Of a stretch of 64,000 nt of DNA, positions 28,989-38,656 are shown piece after piece. Source of the DNA: Marinomonas piezotolerans (GTDB taxonomy: Bacteria > Pseudomonadota > Gammaproteobacteria > Pseudomonadales > Marinomonadaceae); NCBI RefSeq assembly GCF_003362755.1, contig NZ_QKRA01000004.1, positions 124,001 to 188,000 on the forward strand. The letters run 5' to 3'. The notes under the pieces were generated by a model. It ran no database searches, was not told where the DNA came from, and saw only the letters and a list, made by a program, of their open reading frames with translations. A program made the position numbers and the translations under genes. The stretch's first letter is position 1; every line of letters starts with the position of its first letter.

Positions 28989-30896
28989 ATGGTTAAAAAA
29001 AGTGCTGCTATAACACTAAGTCAAGGAAGCAATATATTCCATGAGGGAGTGCCTTACTTAATTTTACAGGTAATCGATTTATCCCATGTTCTTTCCGAGA
29101 ATGAGTTGACCGGAGAAATCAAGAAACTTAGAACTTCTGAAATTGAGCTAGAAGCACCTCATATTAAGAAAACAGGCCCATTACTCGATACGATCCAAGA
29201 TAAAGCTTGGGATATAGCAAAACAGCGCTTAAAAATCATTCGTCCATTGATTGGACTTCGAGGTAGAACGGCTGATGATGTGAGAAAAGTGGCTACTGAG
29301 CATGGGTACCACATAAATACTTTGTACAAATGGATACGTGACTACGAAAACTCAGATCAAATAACAAGTTTGATGCCTAAAACACAGAACAAGAATCGCG
29401 GTGTGCTAAAACTGGATCCTCAGTTAGAAGCAATTATAGCGGCCACTCTTGAAGAAGAGTATCTAACAAAACAACGAAAATCGGTTCCGCACGTTTACAC
29501 AGAGATTAAGCGGCAGTGCAGAAATGCAGGTCTAACCTCTCCTCATATCAACACAGTTAGAAATCGTATTAATCAAATTGATAGAAAGTTGAAAGTTGTT
29601 CGTCGTGAGAGCTCTCAAAAGGCTCATCGGGAATTGCATGTTAATGCTGGTGCGTTTCCTCATGCCGATACACCTCTGTCAGTTATTCAAATTGACCATA
29701 CACAATTAGATATCATTGTGGTTGATGAAGACTATCGATTACCTTTAACTAAGCCTTGGATCACTCTAGCGATAGATGTTTATAGTCGTATGGTTTCAGG
29801 TTTTTATATTTCATTCGACCCACCTTCTGCTGCAAGTGTTGGTAGTTGCCTTGCTCACAGTATTTTACCGAAAGATACTTGGTTAGCTGAACATGATATT
29901 GATGCTGAGTGGCCATGTTGGGGGCTACCAAGAACAGTGCATGCTGATAATGCCAAAGAATTTCGAGGAAAAATGGTCACGAAAGCTTGTGACATCTATG
30001 GTGTTAATATGGAGTGGCGTCCAGTTGCAAGGCCGCACTTTGGTGGGCATATAGAGCGACTACTTGGCACGTTCGCTAAGAAAATTCATAACCTCCCTGG
30101 AACAACATTTTCAAATACAAGAGAAAGAGAAGGCTATGACTCAAGTAAAGAGTCGGTCTTTACTTTGAAGGAATTTGAATCGTGGTTTGCCAATCAAGTG
30201 CAGGCGTATCATCACGATATTCATTCTGAGATCAATTGCACACCACTTGCAAAATATGAAGAAGGGATCTTTGGTAGCAAACGCCATAAGGGTTCTGGTT
30301 TACCCCCAAGAGTGAAAGATGAATTCACTTTAAGGCTTAACTTTCTTCCATATTACGAAAGAACAGTCCAGTCCTATGGGATTGAACTTGATAAGGTTTT
30401 CTATTTCAGTGATGTCATACGTGTGTGGGTTCATGCCACAGTCGATAATAAGAGTAAGCAAAAAAGAAAATTTATTATTCGTCGAGATCCTCGCGATATC
30501 AGCGTAATTTGGTTCTTTGATCCCCAGTTAGAAACATACTTTGAGATACCGTATCGAAACAATTCATTTCCAGCTGCCAGTTTGTGGGAGTTGAGAGCGG
30601 CAGATAAGCATTTAAAAGAACAAGGATTGGCGACTATCAACGAAGATGTCATTTTTTCGTCAATTGAAAAAATGAGAAGCATTGAGAAAGATGCTACGGA
30701 GAAAACCAAGAAAGCTCGAAGGGCGCAAGCAAGACGTAAGGATAACGTTAATAAGGCGGTTAAGGTCACTAAACATGTTGAAAATGATATGCCTAAAGCC
30801 GTAAGACAAAAAGTGCCAGACCTTATCTTGGATGATAAAGAAGAAGACATAATCTTGCCATTTGATGAAATTGATGAGGTTGCAGGGTATGAGTGA
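28989..30896 (+). CDS. tnsB: TnsB-like DDE transposase
   Basis: A 635-aa retroviral-integrase-superfamily transposase. The catalytic triad is complete: Asp-236 (IQIDHTQLD), Asp-320 (VHADNAKEF) and Glu-356 (FGGHIERLLG), with 35 residues between the last two. An N-terminal helix-turn-helix region (HINTLYKWIRDY) binds end repeats. The highly charged C-terminal tail should contact TnsC. Start 28989 follows tnsA's stop, with GGAGG 10 bp upstream; the open frame extends further but overlaps tnsA. tnsC overlaps the 3' end by 8 bp. Confidence 0.92.
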   Translation: MVKKSAAITLSQGSNIFHEGVPYLILQVIDLSHVLSENELTGEIKKLRTSEIELEAPHIKKTGPLLDTIQDKAWDIAKQRLKIIRPLIGLRGRTADDVRKVATEHGYHINTLYKWIRDYENSDQITSLMPKTQNKNRGVLKLDPQLEAIIAATLEEEYLTKQRKSVPHVYTEIKRQCRNAGLTSPHINTVRNRINQIDRKLKVVRRESSQKAHRELHVNAGAFPHADTPLSVIQIDHTQLDIIVVDEDYRLPLTKPWITLAIDVYSRMVSGFYISFDPPSAASVGSCLAHSILPKDTWLAEHDIDAEWPCWGLPRTVHADNAKEFRGKMVTKACDIYGVNMEWRPVARPHFGGHIERLLGTFAKKIHNLPGTTFSNTREREGYDSSKESVFTLKEFESWFANQVQAYHHDIHSEINCTPLAKYEEGIFGSKRHKGSGLPPRVKDEFTLRLNFLPYYERTVQSYGIELDKVFYFSDVIRVWVHATVDNKSKQKRKFIIRRDPRDISVIWFFDPQLETYFEIPYRNNSFPAASLWELRAADKHLKEQGLATINEDVIFSSIEKMRSIEKDATEKTKKARRAQARRKDNVNKAVKVTKHVENDMPKAVRQKVPDLILDDKEEDIILPFDEIDEVAGYE

Positions 30897-31791
30897 GCCG
30901 ATAATAGATTTATATCCCCACCTTGGTTCACTAGCTAAAGATTATGTGACTCTCGATAATGATACTCGGATTGATTGGATTCGCTCGCCTCGCTGGATTG
31001 GGTATCCGAAAGCTAAAGACATTCTGAATAAGTTAGATGATTTACTGATTTATCCAAAGCGTCACAGGATGCCTAACCTCTTAATTGTTGGCGACAGTAA
31101 CTCTGGCAAAACTATGATCGCTGACCGTTTCTCTAGCATGCATAAAGCTTATGAAAAAGATAATAATGAAGGAGTAGTCATCCCTGTATTATCTATTCAA
31201 GCGCCACCAGTGCCAAGTGAGTCTCGATTATACAGTAATATACTAGATAAAATATTCGCACCTTATCGCCCCTCTGATTCTGCAGAAAAGAAACATCATC
31301 AAGTAGTTCATTTAGTTCGAGCATGTAATGTACAGATGCTTATCATCGATGAAATACACTCGATATTAGCCGGTAACCTAGAAAAACAGCGTGTATTTCT
31401 TAGTGTATTAAGAAACCTAGGTAATGAGCTCAAAATTCCAATTGTCGGACTAGGAACAAAAGATGCGCTGCGAGCGTTGAAAACAGACCCACAGCTTGAT
31501 AATCGATTTAAACCTATTTTATTAGCGAAGTGGGAGTACACCACAGATTACAGGCGCTTGCTTGCTAGCTTTGAGTCTGTTCTACCTCTTAAGAACCCTT
31601 CTAATTTGTCAGATAAAGCGATTGCATTGAAGCTTTTAAGTATGACTGAAGGCTTACTAGGTGAACTATCGGAATTACTGTCTGATGCGGCAATTGAGGC
31701 CATCGTTACAGGTAAGGAATGCATAGATCTTGAATTACTTAGCAAGTTAGATTGGTTAGCGCCTACTGCACGCCGTAGCCAAAGGTTGTAA
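30889..31791 (+). CDS. tnsC: TnsC-like AAA+ regulator
   Basis: A 300-aa ATPase of the TnsC/TniB family. Walker A GDSNSGKT is at about 68-75 and Walker B LIIDEIH at about 152-158, followed by a sensor region VGLGTKDALRAL. It forms filaments on target DNA and links TniQ-chosen targets to the transposase. Start 30889 gives ATGAGTGA overlapping the tnsB stop. It is shorter than Tn7 TnsC (about 555 aa), as in TniB-like versions. Confidence 0.92.
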   Translation: MSEPIIDLYPHLGSLAKDYVTLDNDTRIDWIRSPRWIGYPKAKDILNKLDDLLIYPKRHRMPNLLIVGDSNSGKTMIADRFSSMHKAYEKDNNEGVVIPVLSIQAPPVPSESRLYSNILDKIFAPYRPSDSAEKKHHQVVHLVRACNVQMLIIDEIHSILAGNLEKQRVFLSVLRNLGNELKIPIVGLGTKDALRALKTDPQLDNRFKPILLAKWEYTTDYRRLLASFESVLPLKNPSNLSDKAIALKLLSMTEGLLGELSELLSDAAIEAIVTGKECIDLELLSKLDWLAPTARRSQRL

Positions 31792-31793
31792 AA

Positions 31794-32909
31794 ATGGAGT
31801 CTCATGTTTGGCCATGTCACCCACGCCCCTTACCAGATGAGTTGCTTTCATCCTGGTTAACTCGTTCAGCAATGGCCAATAATCAAAAGATCTCATCAAT
31901 TATTCAATTAGCGACAGGTAAAAGAACTAAAATAGCTCAAAAGTATATAGATGGCTCTTTACCTATATCATTTCTGAGCGGCTTTTCTCGTTGCTTAGCT
32001 GTGTCTGAAAATAGACTGAGAAATATGACTTTAGATAGTTATGCTGGGGTTATATACGAGCAATCTTCATTGAGGTCTAAACGGCGTGGTGGCATTTTGA
32101 ATGCTGGGGAAACTCGACACCACCTTTTTTTTCAACAATATTGTCCTGCATGTCTAAGAGAAGGAACTCCTTATTATAGGAAAATATGGAGACTATCTTG
32201 TATGACGGTATGTCATATCCATAAGTGTAAGTTGTTAGATCGATGCTCGGGATGTAGTCATCCAGTATTGGTGATGGCAAACGACTCTAAGAATAACCAT
32301 TTACCATACTCAGGTGATTTTACAGATTGTCATCAATGTGGGGAAAATCTTAGTCGTGCTATGAGCGCGCCAGCTGATAGCCGAATGATTGATGAAGCAG
32401 CATTTTACCTTTTAGTGATGAATAGTGGATTTACATTGTTTCATTCCAATAGGAATTGGACATATTCATTTGTTTTCTTTAGTTTAATTCGTTTACTTAT
32501 GAAGCTCGTCTATGACCGGATAGGTATTAGTTCAGGATTTAAAGTTTCCAGTCCTGATATTGATTCGATAGATTGTGAGGGTCGTTATCTTGCTGCGAAA
32601 GTAATTGTGGGAGCTTTTGATAAGTGGCCTGATTCATTTATTAATTTATGTGAAATGTGGTCAATTCGTTACTATGAACTCGAGACTATCCAAAAAATTC
32701 TAGGCTATATACCATTCATTATAGAAAGAGATTTAAAGCCAATCATTTATGCTCCTAATTTACCTCCCTCTGAGGAAAGTATTTTGTCTGCGATTCACGT
32801 TATGCGTAAGAATAAATTGCGGATAAATCAGACGACCTTGAATAATTTTATGGGATATAAATGTTCAGAAAAAATAATCTTTTTTTTAAAGAAGGAGAAG
32901 CTTTTATGA
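31794..32909 (+). CDS. tniQ: TniQ/TnsD-family target selector
   Basis: A 371-aa protein. The N-terminal TniQ domain (PRPLPDELLSSWLTRSA) is clear. It contains zinc-binding pairs C117/C120 with HIHKC near 141-145, C151/C154, and C179/C182. The C-terminal half, longer than the minimal TniQ, likely has HTH modules reading the comM target, as TnsD does for glmS in Tn7. It follows tnsC by 2 bp. The next gene overlaps it by 4 bp (ATGA). Confidence 0.9.
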   Translation: MESHVWPCHPRPLPDELLSSWLTRSAMANNQKISSIIQLATGKRTKIAQKYIDGSLPISFLSGFSRCLAVSENRLRNMTLDSYAGVIYEQSSLRSKRRGGILNAGETRHHLFFQQYCPACLREGTPYYRKIWRLSCMTVCHIHKCKLLDRCSGCSHPVLVMANDSKNNHLPYSGDFTDCHQCGENLSRAMSAPADSRMIDEAAFYLLVMNSGFTLFHSNRNWTYSFVFFSLIRLLMKLVYDRIGISSGFKVSSPDIDSIDCEGRYLAAKVIVGAFDKWPDSFINLCEMWSIRYYELETIQKILGYIPFIIERDLKPIIYAPNLPPSEESILSAIHVMRKNKLRINQTTLNNFMGYKCSEKIIFFLKKEKLL

Positions 32910-33442
32910 GTGATCAGCACCAATACTCTAACTGTAAAAAATGCCATTGCGAATATGATACGGATTCACTTATTGACTCAGGAGGACTTAAATATGACTT
33001 AGAATCTCCTACCTGGGATATGAATTTTAAACAGCAGTTTGATATAACTCTTAGTGCTTTTGAAGATGCAGATCGTGAGTTTTTAGTGAAATATGCACAG
33101 AAATATCTTGCTTTAGAGTATAAAACGACCCAGTTTGACGGTGTTTTGGATAAATTACGTATACGAGAGATGAAAGAGTATCTTCAAAGAGAAAGTCTAT
33201 TTGACCTAATTGAAGATCATAAGATCAGTATGGTTGAGGTGTTTGAATACTTATTAATGCAAACTCGATACTTTTCAGAGTTAATCAGGTTAGATAGTAT
33301 TGTGATGAGAAATTTAAGTGAAACAGAGCCTGAAATTTACAAAAAAGTTATCAATGCGAGAAAAAAGAACTCTCATTTTTCTCCCGCAAAGAACTTAGGA
33401 GTTTATAATTCAAAGGGTTATTCAGAGTTGAACTCTTTCTGA
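32906..33442 (+). CDS. Unknown small protein of the transposition operon
   Basis: A 178-aa protein starting MSDQHQYSNCKKCHCEYD, with AGGAG 8 bp upstream and a 4-bp overlap with tniQ, so it is translationally coupled. A CxxCxC motif near the N-terminus could bind zinc; the rest is helical and highly charged. I do not recognise a family. Its 3' end overlaps the convergent helicase gene by 25 bp. Being the last gene of the tns operon, it may aid transposition or target choice. Confidence 0.7.
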   Translation: MSDQHQYSNCKKCHCEYDTDSLIDSGGLKYDLESPTWDMNFKQQFDITLSAFEDADREFLVKYAQKYLALEYKTTQFDGVLDKLRIREMKEYLQRESLFDLIEDHKISMVEVFEYLLMQTRYFSELIRLDSIVMRNLSETEPEIYKKVINARKKNSHFSPAKNLGVYNSKGYSELNSF

Positions 33443-36003
33443 AAGACTTCTTTATATAGGCCATTTCTATTCTGTTTGCTTAAAAACCAGGTAAGGTGGT
33501 TTTTAGCACGGGTGATTGCAACATAAAGCATGCAAAGCTTTTCATGATGTTGGGCATCATCATAGGTTCCTCTTAAGTCACACCATCGATAGATGCTATT
33601 TTTGATAGGGTTGCTTTGCGCTTGGGGAATGTCCCCCATTAAGAATACTGATTTTGCTTCAAGTCCTTTGCTTGTGTGAATAGTGTGTGTGTGAACTATA
33701 CCTAATTTTTTTTGCTCTTCAATATATTCATTCCATTCTGCGTGCTCGGTGTTTAGCATATAAGAGGTATTACTGCTTAGGATAAAAATGGGGGCTCGTT
33801 TGGTTGGTTTTATGTCTTCAGTGATAGCCTTCTTTAACAATTTTAAAGCTAAATCATAGTCAATAGAATTAGATTTTTTATTGTTTATAACCGATGAAGG
33901 TTGATGGATAAAAAAGGAAGAATCCATTGTTTTAGCGTCACCTCTAGCCGCACATAAATTCTTAGCTTTCCCTCTTGATTCAAGGCATTTCTTTCCATAG
34001 CTGACGATTTTTTCGCTGCTTCTATAATTGTTAAGCAAATCTATTGGTTCAAACACTCTTGGTGCAGGAAAATACCTGTCTGGATCCAAAATATATTCAC
34101 TTGAGCTTCCTCTCCATGAGTAAAGTGATTGATTTTCATCACCTACCATCATTATAGTTCCTCTATCGGAGGCGGAAAAATATTTTCTTTTCAAATTGCA
34201 AAATAGATTGATTATGTTTGGTGATATATCTTGAAATTCATCTATCAATAAATGTTCAATCCATTTTAAATGGCTAAGAATAGTGCTGCTTTCATTCCGA
34301 ATATTCATATTGGAAAGTTCATGAAACATTTGGTCAAAGGTTATTAACCCTCTTGTCGCTAACTCTTCATCAAGCTTTTTCTCAAATAGCACAGAAGCCT
34401 TAACAAACATCTGGTCTTCACCAGAGGCCTCTTGGAAATAGCGTTCGATATGGCTTTCCGCACATGTTCCTAGCTTTCTTCCGTTGGAATAGACAAAACT
34501 TGAAAGATTATATAGTTGTCTTTGAATCGGGGCATATTTAGGTGAAGATTTATCAAAATTTACTATCTCTCCTACAGGCTTATGAACAAAATCAGGTGGT
34601 GGGACTGTATCGGCCGCTCTCTCTCCTGAAGCTATTTGTTCATTTATGAGGAGCTGCCTTATAGTTTCTATACTTTCACTCCATATATAGTTTATATTTG
34701 CCCTAGCGTTTACTAAGTCTTTACGCCATTTGCACCAAGTATTAATTGAATAGTAACGGCTTTTATCTGGATTTGGGTAGGATGTTGAATCAGCTTTACG
34801 TATGTGTTCAGGTAAACTGACAAATAGCTTAATTCCTGTATTGGGAAGGTAGAAATGGGTGTTAAGATGACGTTCTCCCTTTATTAACTCTTTGTGTGAA
34901 ACATCAGCTCTATATGGCTTTAGATGGTTCTCATATAAGTCTTTATTTTCAAGAATCCAATCTGTAAGGAGCTTATCTGAAAGTGAATTTTCATTTAGAT
35001 TGTCATAGCGACAATTATCTACACTTTTTCTTCTGTTTAAGGAGATAGAGTAGAGAATTAGAATTAGATTTCTAAAGCTCTCATCATGCGTGAAAAGTTT
35101 TTTATATGTTACTGATAGTACTTCAGACAGTTGAGGAACACTCTCATCTTTTTGATATATCCTTTTGAGCTCTTCAGCTGAAAGGCCGTCAAGCTCATCT
35201 ATATCGAAAGTATTACCTTGTTCGTCCGCTAATTTCGGAGTGTAGTCTCCGTAAATCAACCTTCGGCTACTACTACCAAATTTACTGTATGTGTCGAATG
35301 CAATAGAGTGAAAGGTTCTTACTATTTTCTTGCCCTTATCTTCTGTGAGAGGTTCTTTCCATGGGCAAAGTTTATTAATTAAACCTGTGACCTTTTCAAT
35401 GAATTCAGCTCTTGATGCTCTTGTAAAAGTACAGACGGTTATCTGTTCAAGAGGGATTCCTAACTCAACATGAAGAAGCGCAACTCTTGCTGCTAAAGTT
35501 GTTGACTTACCAGCTCCAGCACCAGCAGTAATACGGCATCCTGGGTTACGGCTAAATAACATTTCTTCTTGATTTTCATCTGGAGTGATGCCTATTGCCT
35601 TTAATTTATCAAGAAATGATTTTCTGATGTTTTCTGTAATAGGAAGTTCATTTTTTTGAATCAAGTAGCCTGATTTATGAATGCTATCTTTTAAGCTGAA
35701 TGGAACTATCGAGTTGTCATTACAATACTGGTCAAACTGAGAACTGATGTTGATGATATAGTTTTTTGCTTCTTTTGCATATGCAAGTAGTTTATCGCGT
35801 TCTATTTTTACTTTTTCATTCTCAGCTAGGACTTTTTCATTCCTGCGAGACAGTGTGTCCACAACTTTACGAGCAGATAATTGATACTTATCAAAATCTT
35901 CTTTAAGTATCTTGTTTTTTCTGATTCCGCATAGTTTAGGGACTGTAATTTTGTCAAACTCAATAGTGTTTTTTTGTGGTTCAACTTTATCTGTTTTATT
36001 CAA
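33418..36003 (-). CDS. UvrD/Rep-like superfamily 1 helicase of the transposon
   Basis: An 861-aa protein. An N-terminal coiled-coil-like stretch (about 45-85) precedes a full SF1A helicase core: Walker A TAGAGAGKSTTL (about 158-169), Walker B LLIDEFQD, motif III GDENQSLYSWRG, and motif VI YVAITRAKNHL. The HTSKGLEAKSVFL motif is also present. It follows the TnsE-like gene by 3 bp, so they form an operon. Its presence next to TnsE-like protein suggests a role in a replication- or repair-linked transposition route, but it could equally be a defence helicase. Confidence 0.8.
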   Translation of the reverse strand: MNKTDKVEPQKNTIEFDKITVPKLCGIRKNKILKEDFDKYQLSARKVVDTLSRRNEKVLAENEKVKIERDKLLAYAKEAKNYIINISSQFDQYCNDNSIVPFSLKDSIHKSGYLIQKNELPITENIRKSFLDKLKAIGITPDENQEEMLFSRNPGCRITAGAGAGKSTTLAARVALLHVELGIPLEQITVCTFTRASRAEFIEKVTGLINKLCPWKEPLTEDKGKKIVRTFHSIAFDTYSKFGSSSRRLIYGDYTPKLADEQGNTFDIDELDGLSAEELKRIYQKDESVPQLSEVLSVTYKKLFTHDESFRNLILILYSISLNRRKSVDNCRYDNLNENSLSDKLLTDWILENKDLYENHLKPYRADVSHKELIKGERHLNTHFYLPNTGIKLFVSLPEHIRKADSTSYPNPDKSRYYSINTWCKWRKDLVNARANINYIWSESIETIRQLLINEQIASGERAADTVPPPDFVHKPVGEIVNFDKSSPKYAPIQRQLYNLSSFVYSNGRKLGTCAESHIERYFQEASGEDQMFVKASVLFEKKLDEELATRGLITFDQMFHELSNMNIRNESSTILSHLKWIEHLLIDEFQDISPNIINLFCNLKRKYFSASDRGTIMMVGDENQSLYSWRGSSSEYILDPDRYFPAPRVFEPIDLLNNYRSSEKIVSYGKKCLESRGKAKNLCAARGDAKTMDSSFFIHQPSSVINNKKSNSIDYDLALKLLKKAITEDIKPTKRAPIFILSSNTSYMLNTEHAEWNEYIEEQKKLGIVHTHTIHTSKGLEAKSVFLMGDIPQAQSNPIKNSIYRWCDLRGTYDDAQHHEKLCMLYVAITRAKNHLTWFLSKQNRNGLYKEVFQKEFNSE

Positions 36004-36006
36004 AAA

Positions 36007-37839
36007 TCAATCCTGATTGGTTAGTTTGTTTAAAATGTAGTTAGTAAATTTTGACGCGTAGCTTTTGTCTAAAACCGAGTCGTGTGCAGGGTGCCGTAAA
36101 ATTAATATCTTTGAATTTTCATTGTTTTGGGGGCGTTTTTCCTTGGTTTGCCAAACTCCGCTATTATCGGAGCAGCTTTGAAATAGCGATTTTACTCTTA
36201 CGTATGCTATTTGAGGTTTTTCGCTTACTATCATTAGGGTCGCTACATCATCTAGCTCTACCCATCCCTCCATCCCTTCTTGTAGCTCGATTCTTCGCTC
36301 TACCTCTATTAAGCACACGTAAACAGCTTTAAACTCGAACTCCACAGTGATTGCGCGTCTAAGGTGTTCTTTTGAGCATTTTTTATCTGTGTATCTCCAT
36401 GTTCTTTGACGTTTTTTTTCTGTATATGATGCCGGAAAATAAGAATATTGTGAGTTTTTGCCAAGATGCCCGTTTATTGAAATTAATCGAAGATTGGCAA
36501 CATCGGGTGAACTCTCTAGATGTCGAATCACGTCTCTGAAAAGTTCTAAACGATTTATTTTTTTAGGAAAGATGAATCTCTCTTTACCCGCTATATCTGG
36601 AGATAAATCAACCTTTGATCCCCTACCACCACTTGTGTGCTCTCCGGTATTACCTGATGTGGCTTCTAAGAATTTCATATGACCTTTAGCACTAGAAAAG
36701 GGTTCTAGGTTTTCTGGGTTATAGCATCGCTCTAAAGCTACATTAGCTAGTTCTGATAAATTTGTTGTCAGTGTGTTGTCTAGTTCTATGTCGAGCTCTC
36801 CCAAGTCTAGTGCTGGTTCATCTTGTGGCGTCAATTGGAAATTTTCAGCAGCGGATATTCTAGGTGGTGCATATGCTGGCTTACCTTCAGGTCCAGTTTG
36901 TAAAATATTTGATCTTGGGTTTTCGACTTTACCTGCGTTGTCTCGATAGTAGTCTAATGAATCGAATGGAAACACTGATGAACAGCTGAGTATTTCATAA
37001 ACAATAAAATTTTCAGGGATGAATTTTCCTCTAACTACTAGGTTCGTTTTACCCCTAAAGGGAAATTTTGTCTTAGGCGTTTTCTTCCAGTTATTTGCTT
37101 CTTGAATAGCCAAATTGCTACTTATCATTAATGCTGCTTTCTGAGCCCACTCATTAAAGGCTATTCTGGCTAAGGTGGGAGCTGAAATGTCTTTTACTTT
37201 AGAGCGTAGCTGAATTACAGCTTCTCTTTCTGAGCGTAGATATGTGTTCTGTGGATAAAATAAGGTATCAAGGTGAAGACCGAACTGAAAGAGCTGACTG
37301 AAGGCCCAAGCGTTCATCTGGAAGTATGCCTGTATTAATACCACATGGGGGAAAATATATTTTCGACCATTATGCACAACCACTTCAGCGGATGTTTTAG
37401 TACATCGTTGATGGTAGGGATGGTGGCTTGTAGGTATGAAGTAGCTGGGAAATGCAGCACCTTGTTCAGATAAATCCTTTTCACCGCATAAAATTGGGTA
37501 TGAAGTATCATCTGAAATTAATACATTCTTTAAGCTCAACTCTTTGTAGTTAGGTGTTAAATGTAATTGCTCGTTTTTCCAGATTTGCCCAATACGAAGA
37601 ATCAGTAAGTATGTGATAGGTACTTCTACTGATATTTGATTTTTATAATCTGATATAGACTTACTATTGAACTCTCTACTGAGTGGGTGGAGCGTTAGCC
37701 CTATTACAACCTCTGATAGCAAGACTTCGATTACAGGTTGGCTTCTTTTTCTTCCTTGTTTGTCGTTGTAGTCGATGTAACCAAAAAAGTCGATTCGCCA
37801 TAGAGTGTCGATCGTTGGCGTAATCTTAGCTATTCTCAT
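36007..37839 (-). CDS. TnsE-like protein (putative second target selector)
   Basis: A 610-aa protein. Similarity to TnsE is by overall pattern and not by clear blocks: a beta-rich N-terminus (WRIDFFGYIDYNDKQGRKRSQP), a variable acidic middle, then a C-terminal domain with LRLISINGHLG, AITVEFEFKAVYVCLIEVERR and VATLMIVSEK, ending near ILRHPAHDSV. TnsE in Tn7 directs transposition to replicating, discontinuously synthesised DNA such as conjugal plasmids. If the assignment holds, this element has two target pathways. An alternative is an unrelated cargo protein. Confidence 0.5.
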   Translation of the reverse strand: MRIAKITPTIDTLWRIDFFGYIDYNDKQGRKRSQPVIEVLLSEVVIGLTLHPLSREFNSKSISDYKNQISVEVPITYLLILRIGQIWKNEQLHLTPNYKELSLKNVLISDDTSYPILCGEKDLSEQGAAFPSYFIPTSHHPYHQRCTKTSAEVVVHNGRKYIFPHVVLIQAYFQMNAWAFSQLFQFGLHLDTLFYPQNTYLRSEREAVIQLRSKVKDISAPTLARIAFNEWAQKAALMISSNLAIQEANNWKKTPKTKFPFRGKTNLVVRGKFIPENFIVYEILSCSSVFPFDSLDYYRDNAGKVENPRSNILQTGPEGKPAYAPPRISAAENFQLTPQDEPALDLGELDIELDNTLTTNLSELANVALERCYNPENLEPFSSAKGHMKFLEATSGNTGEHTSGGRGSKVDLSPDIAGKERFIFPKKINRLELFRDVIRHLESSPDVANLRLISINGHLGKNSQYSYFPASYTEKKRQRTWRYTDKKCSKEHLRRAITVEFEFKAVYVCLIEVERRIELQEGMEGWVELDDVATLMIVSEKPQIAYVRVKSLFQSCSDNSGVWQTKEKRPQNNENSKILILRHPAHDSVLDKSYASKFTNYILNKLTNQD

Positions 37840-38386
37840 CTGTTCCGATTCCTTGAGTTCCTACTGATTATGCCTATTACTCTAAACTGATGTACTCATT
37901 GAATATAGAACATCGTATTAATGTAATGACAGGTTGTCTACTATTTGGATGCAGATCATTAAGCGACACTTGCTTATTGCTAAGGTGTAGTGGTCATAGC
38001 AATGTTTTTATCTCTAAGCAATTTATCAATTTGGGCTCTTCGGTAAGGCTTTTATACAGATGAGAGGTATGAAAGAGCACAGAGTAGTCTATGCCTATTT
38101 GACTTATATAGGAGAGGAGCGTGATTCGCGCAGCTCGTATGTTAACCGACCTTCATGGTGATATTGTGATAGTCTGTATTCATAGCAAAATTAGAGTTAA
38201 GACGTTGGAGCCTGATAGCGGAAGATCTATCAAAAATGTGCCAAAATACTTTTTCCTTAGGGGCGGTCTGATTGTAGTGTTAGAGTTTAAAATTAGTTTT
38301 TAAATCAATGGGATATGTGAATCTTTGAGTGTTGCTTTATTCGAATGTGCACTGTGGAGATTTCCGAGCATTAGGGTTGTTAAAAT
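37840..38386. other. Intergenic DNA upstream of the TnsE-like operon
   Basis: 547 bp without a convincing gene; a GTG-started 60-codon frame at 38121-38303 has no ribosome site or recognisable family. It probably contains the promoter of the minus-strand operon and of the following small gene. Confidence 0.5.
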
Positions 38387-38563
38387 ATGGCAAAAAAACG
38401 ATCTCCAAATAAGCAAGTTACAATGCATGTTTTCGATCCCGAGGAGGTTCGACAAGCAGCGCTTGCTTCAAACCCAATTAGTCCGCACTACAATCCAGAG
38501 GTAGTGGCAAGATACTTTGAAAAGCGTCATAGACAGGGGCTAAAGACTGCTCGTGATAGTTAA
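38387..38563 (+). CDS. Small 58-aa basic hypothetical protein
   Basis: ATG at 38387 and TAA at 38561-38563 frame a 58-aa product beginning MAKKRSPNKQ. It has a basic N-terminus, a central ASNPISPHYNPEVVARYF stretch and a charged tail. It is too short to show a family, has only a weak ribosome site, and no known domain. It is listed because its composition looks protein-like. It lies 93 bp before the endonuclease gene. Confidence 0.4.
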   Translation: MAKKRSPNKQVTMHVFDPEEVRQAALASNPISPHYNPEVVARYFEKRHRQGLKTARDS

Positions 38564-38656
38564 ACAATACGTGAGTAAGTCGATAAGGTTATTTCATGTT
38601 ACCGATTTACTCACATGTTCCTTAACTGGGCCCCTGGTTGCATTGGAGACGGATGA

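Noticed and set aside
38121..38303. 60-codon frame in the TnsE-upstream gap
   Set aside because: GTG start without a ribosome site, no family.
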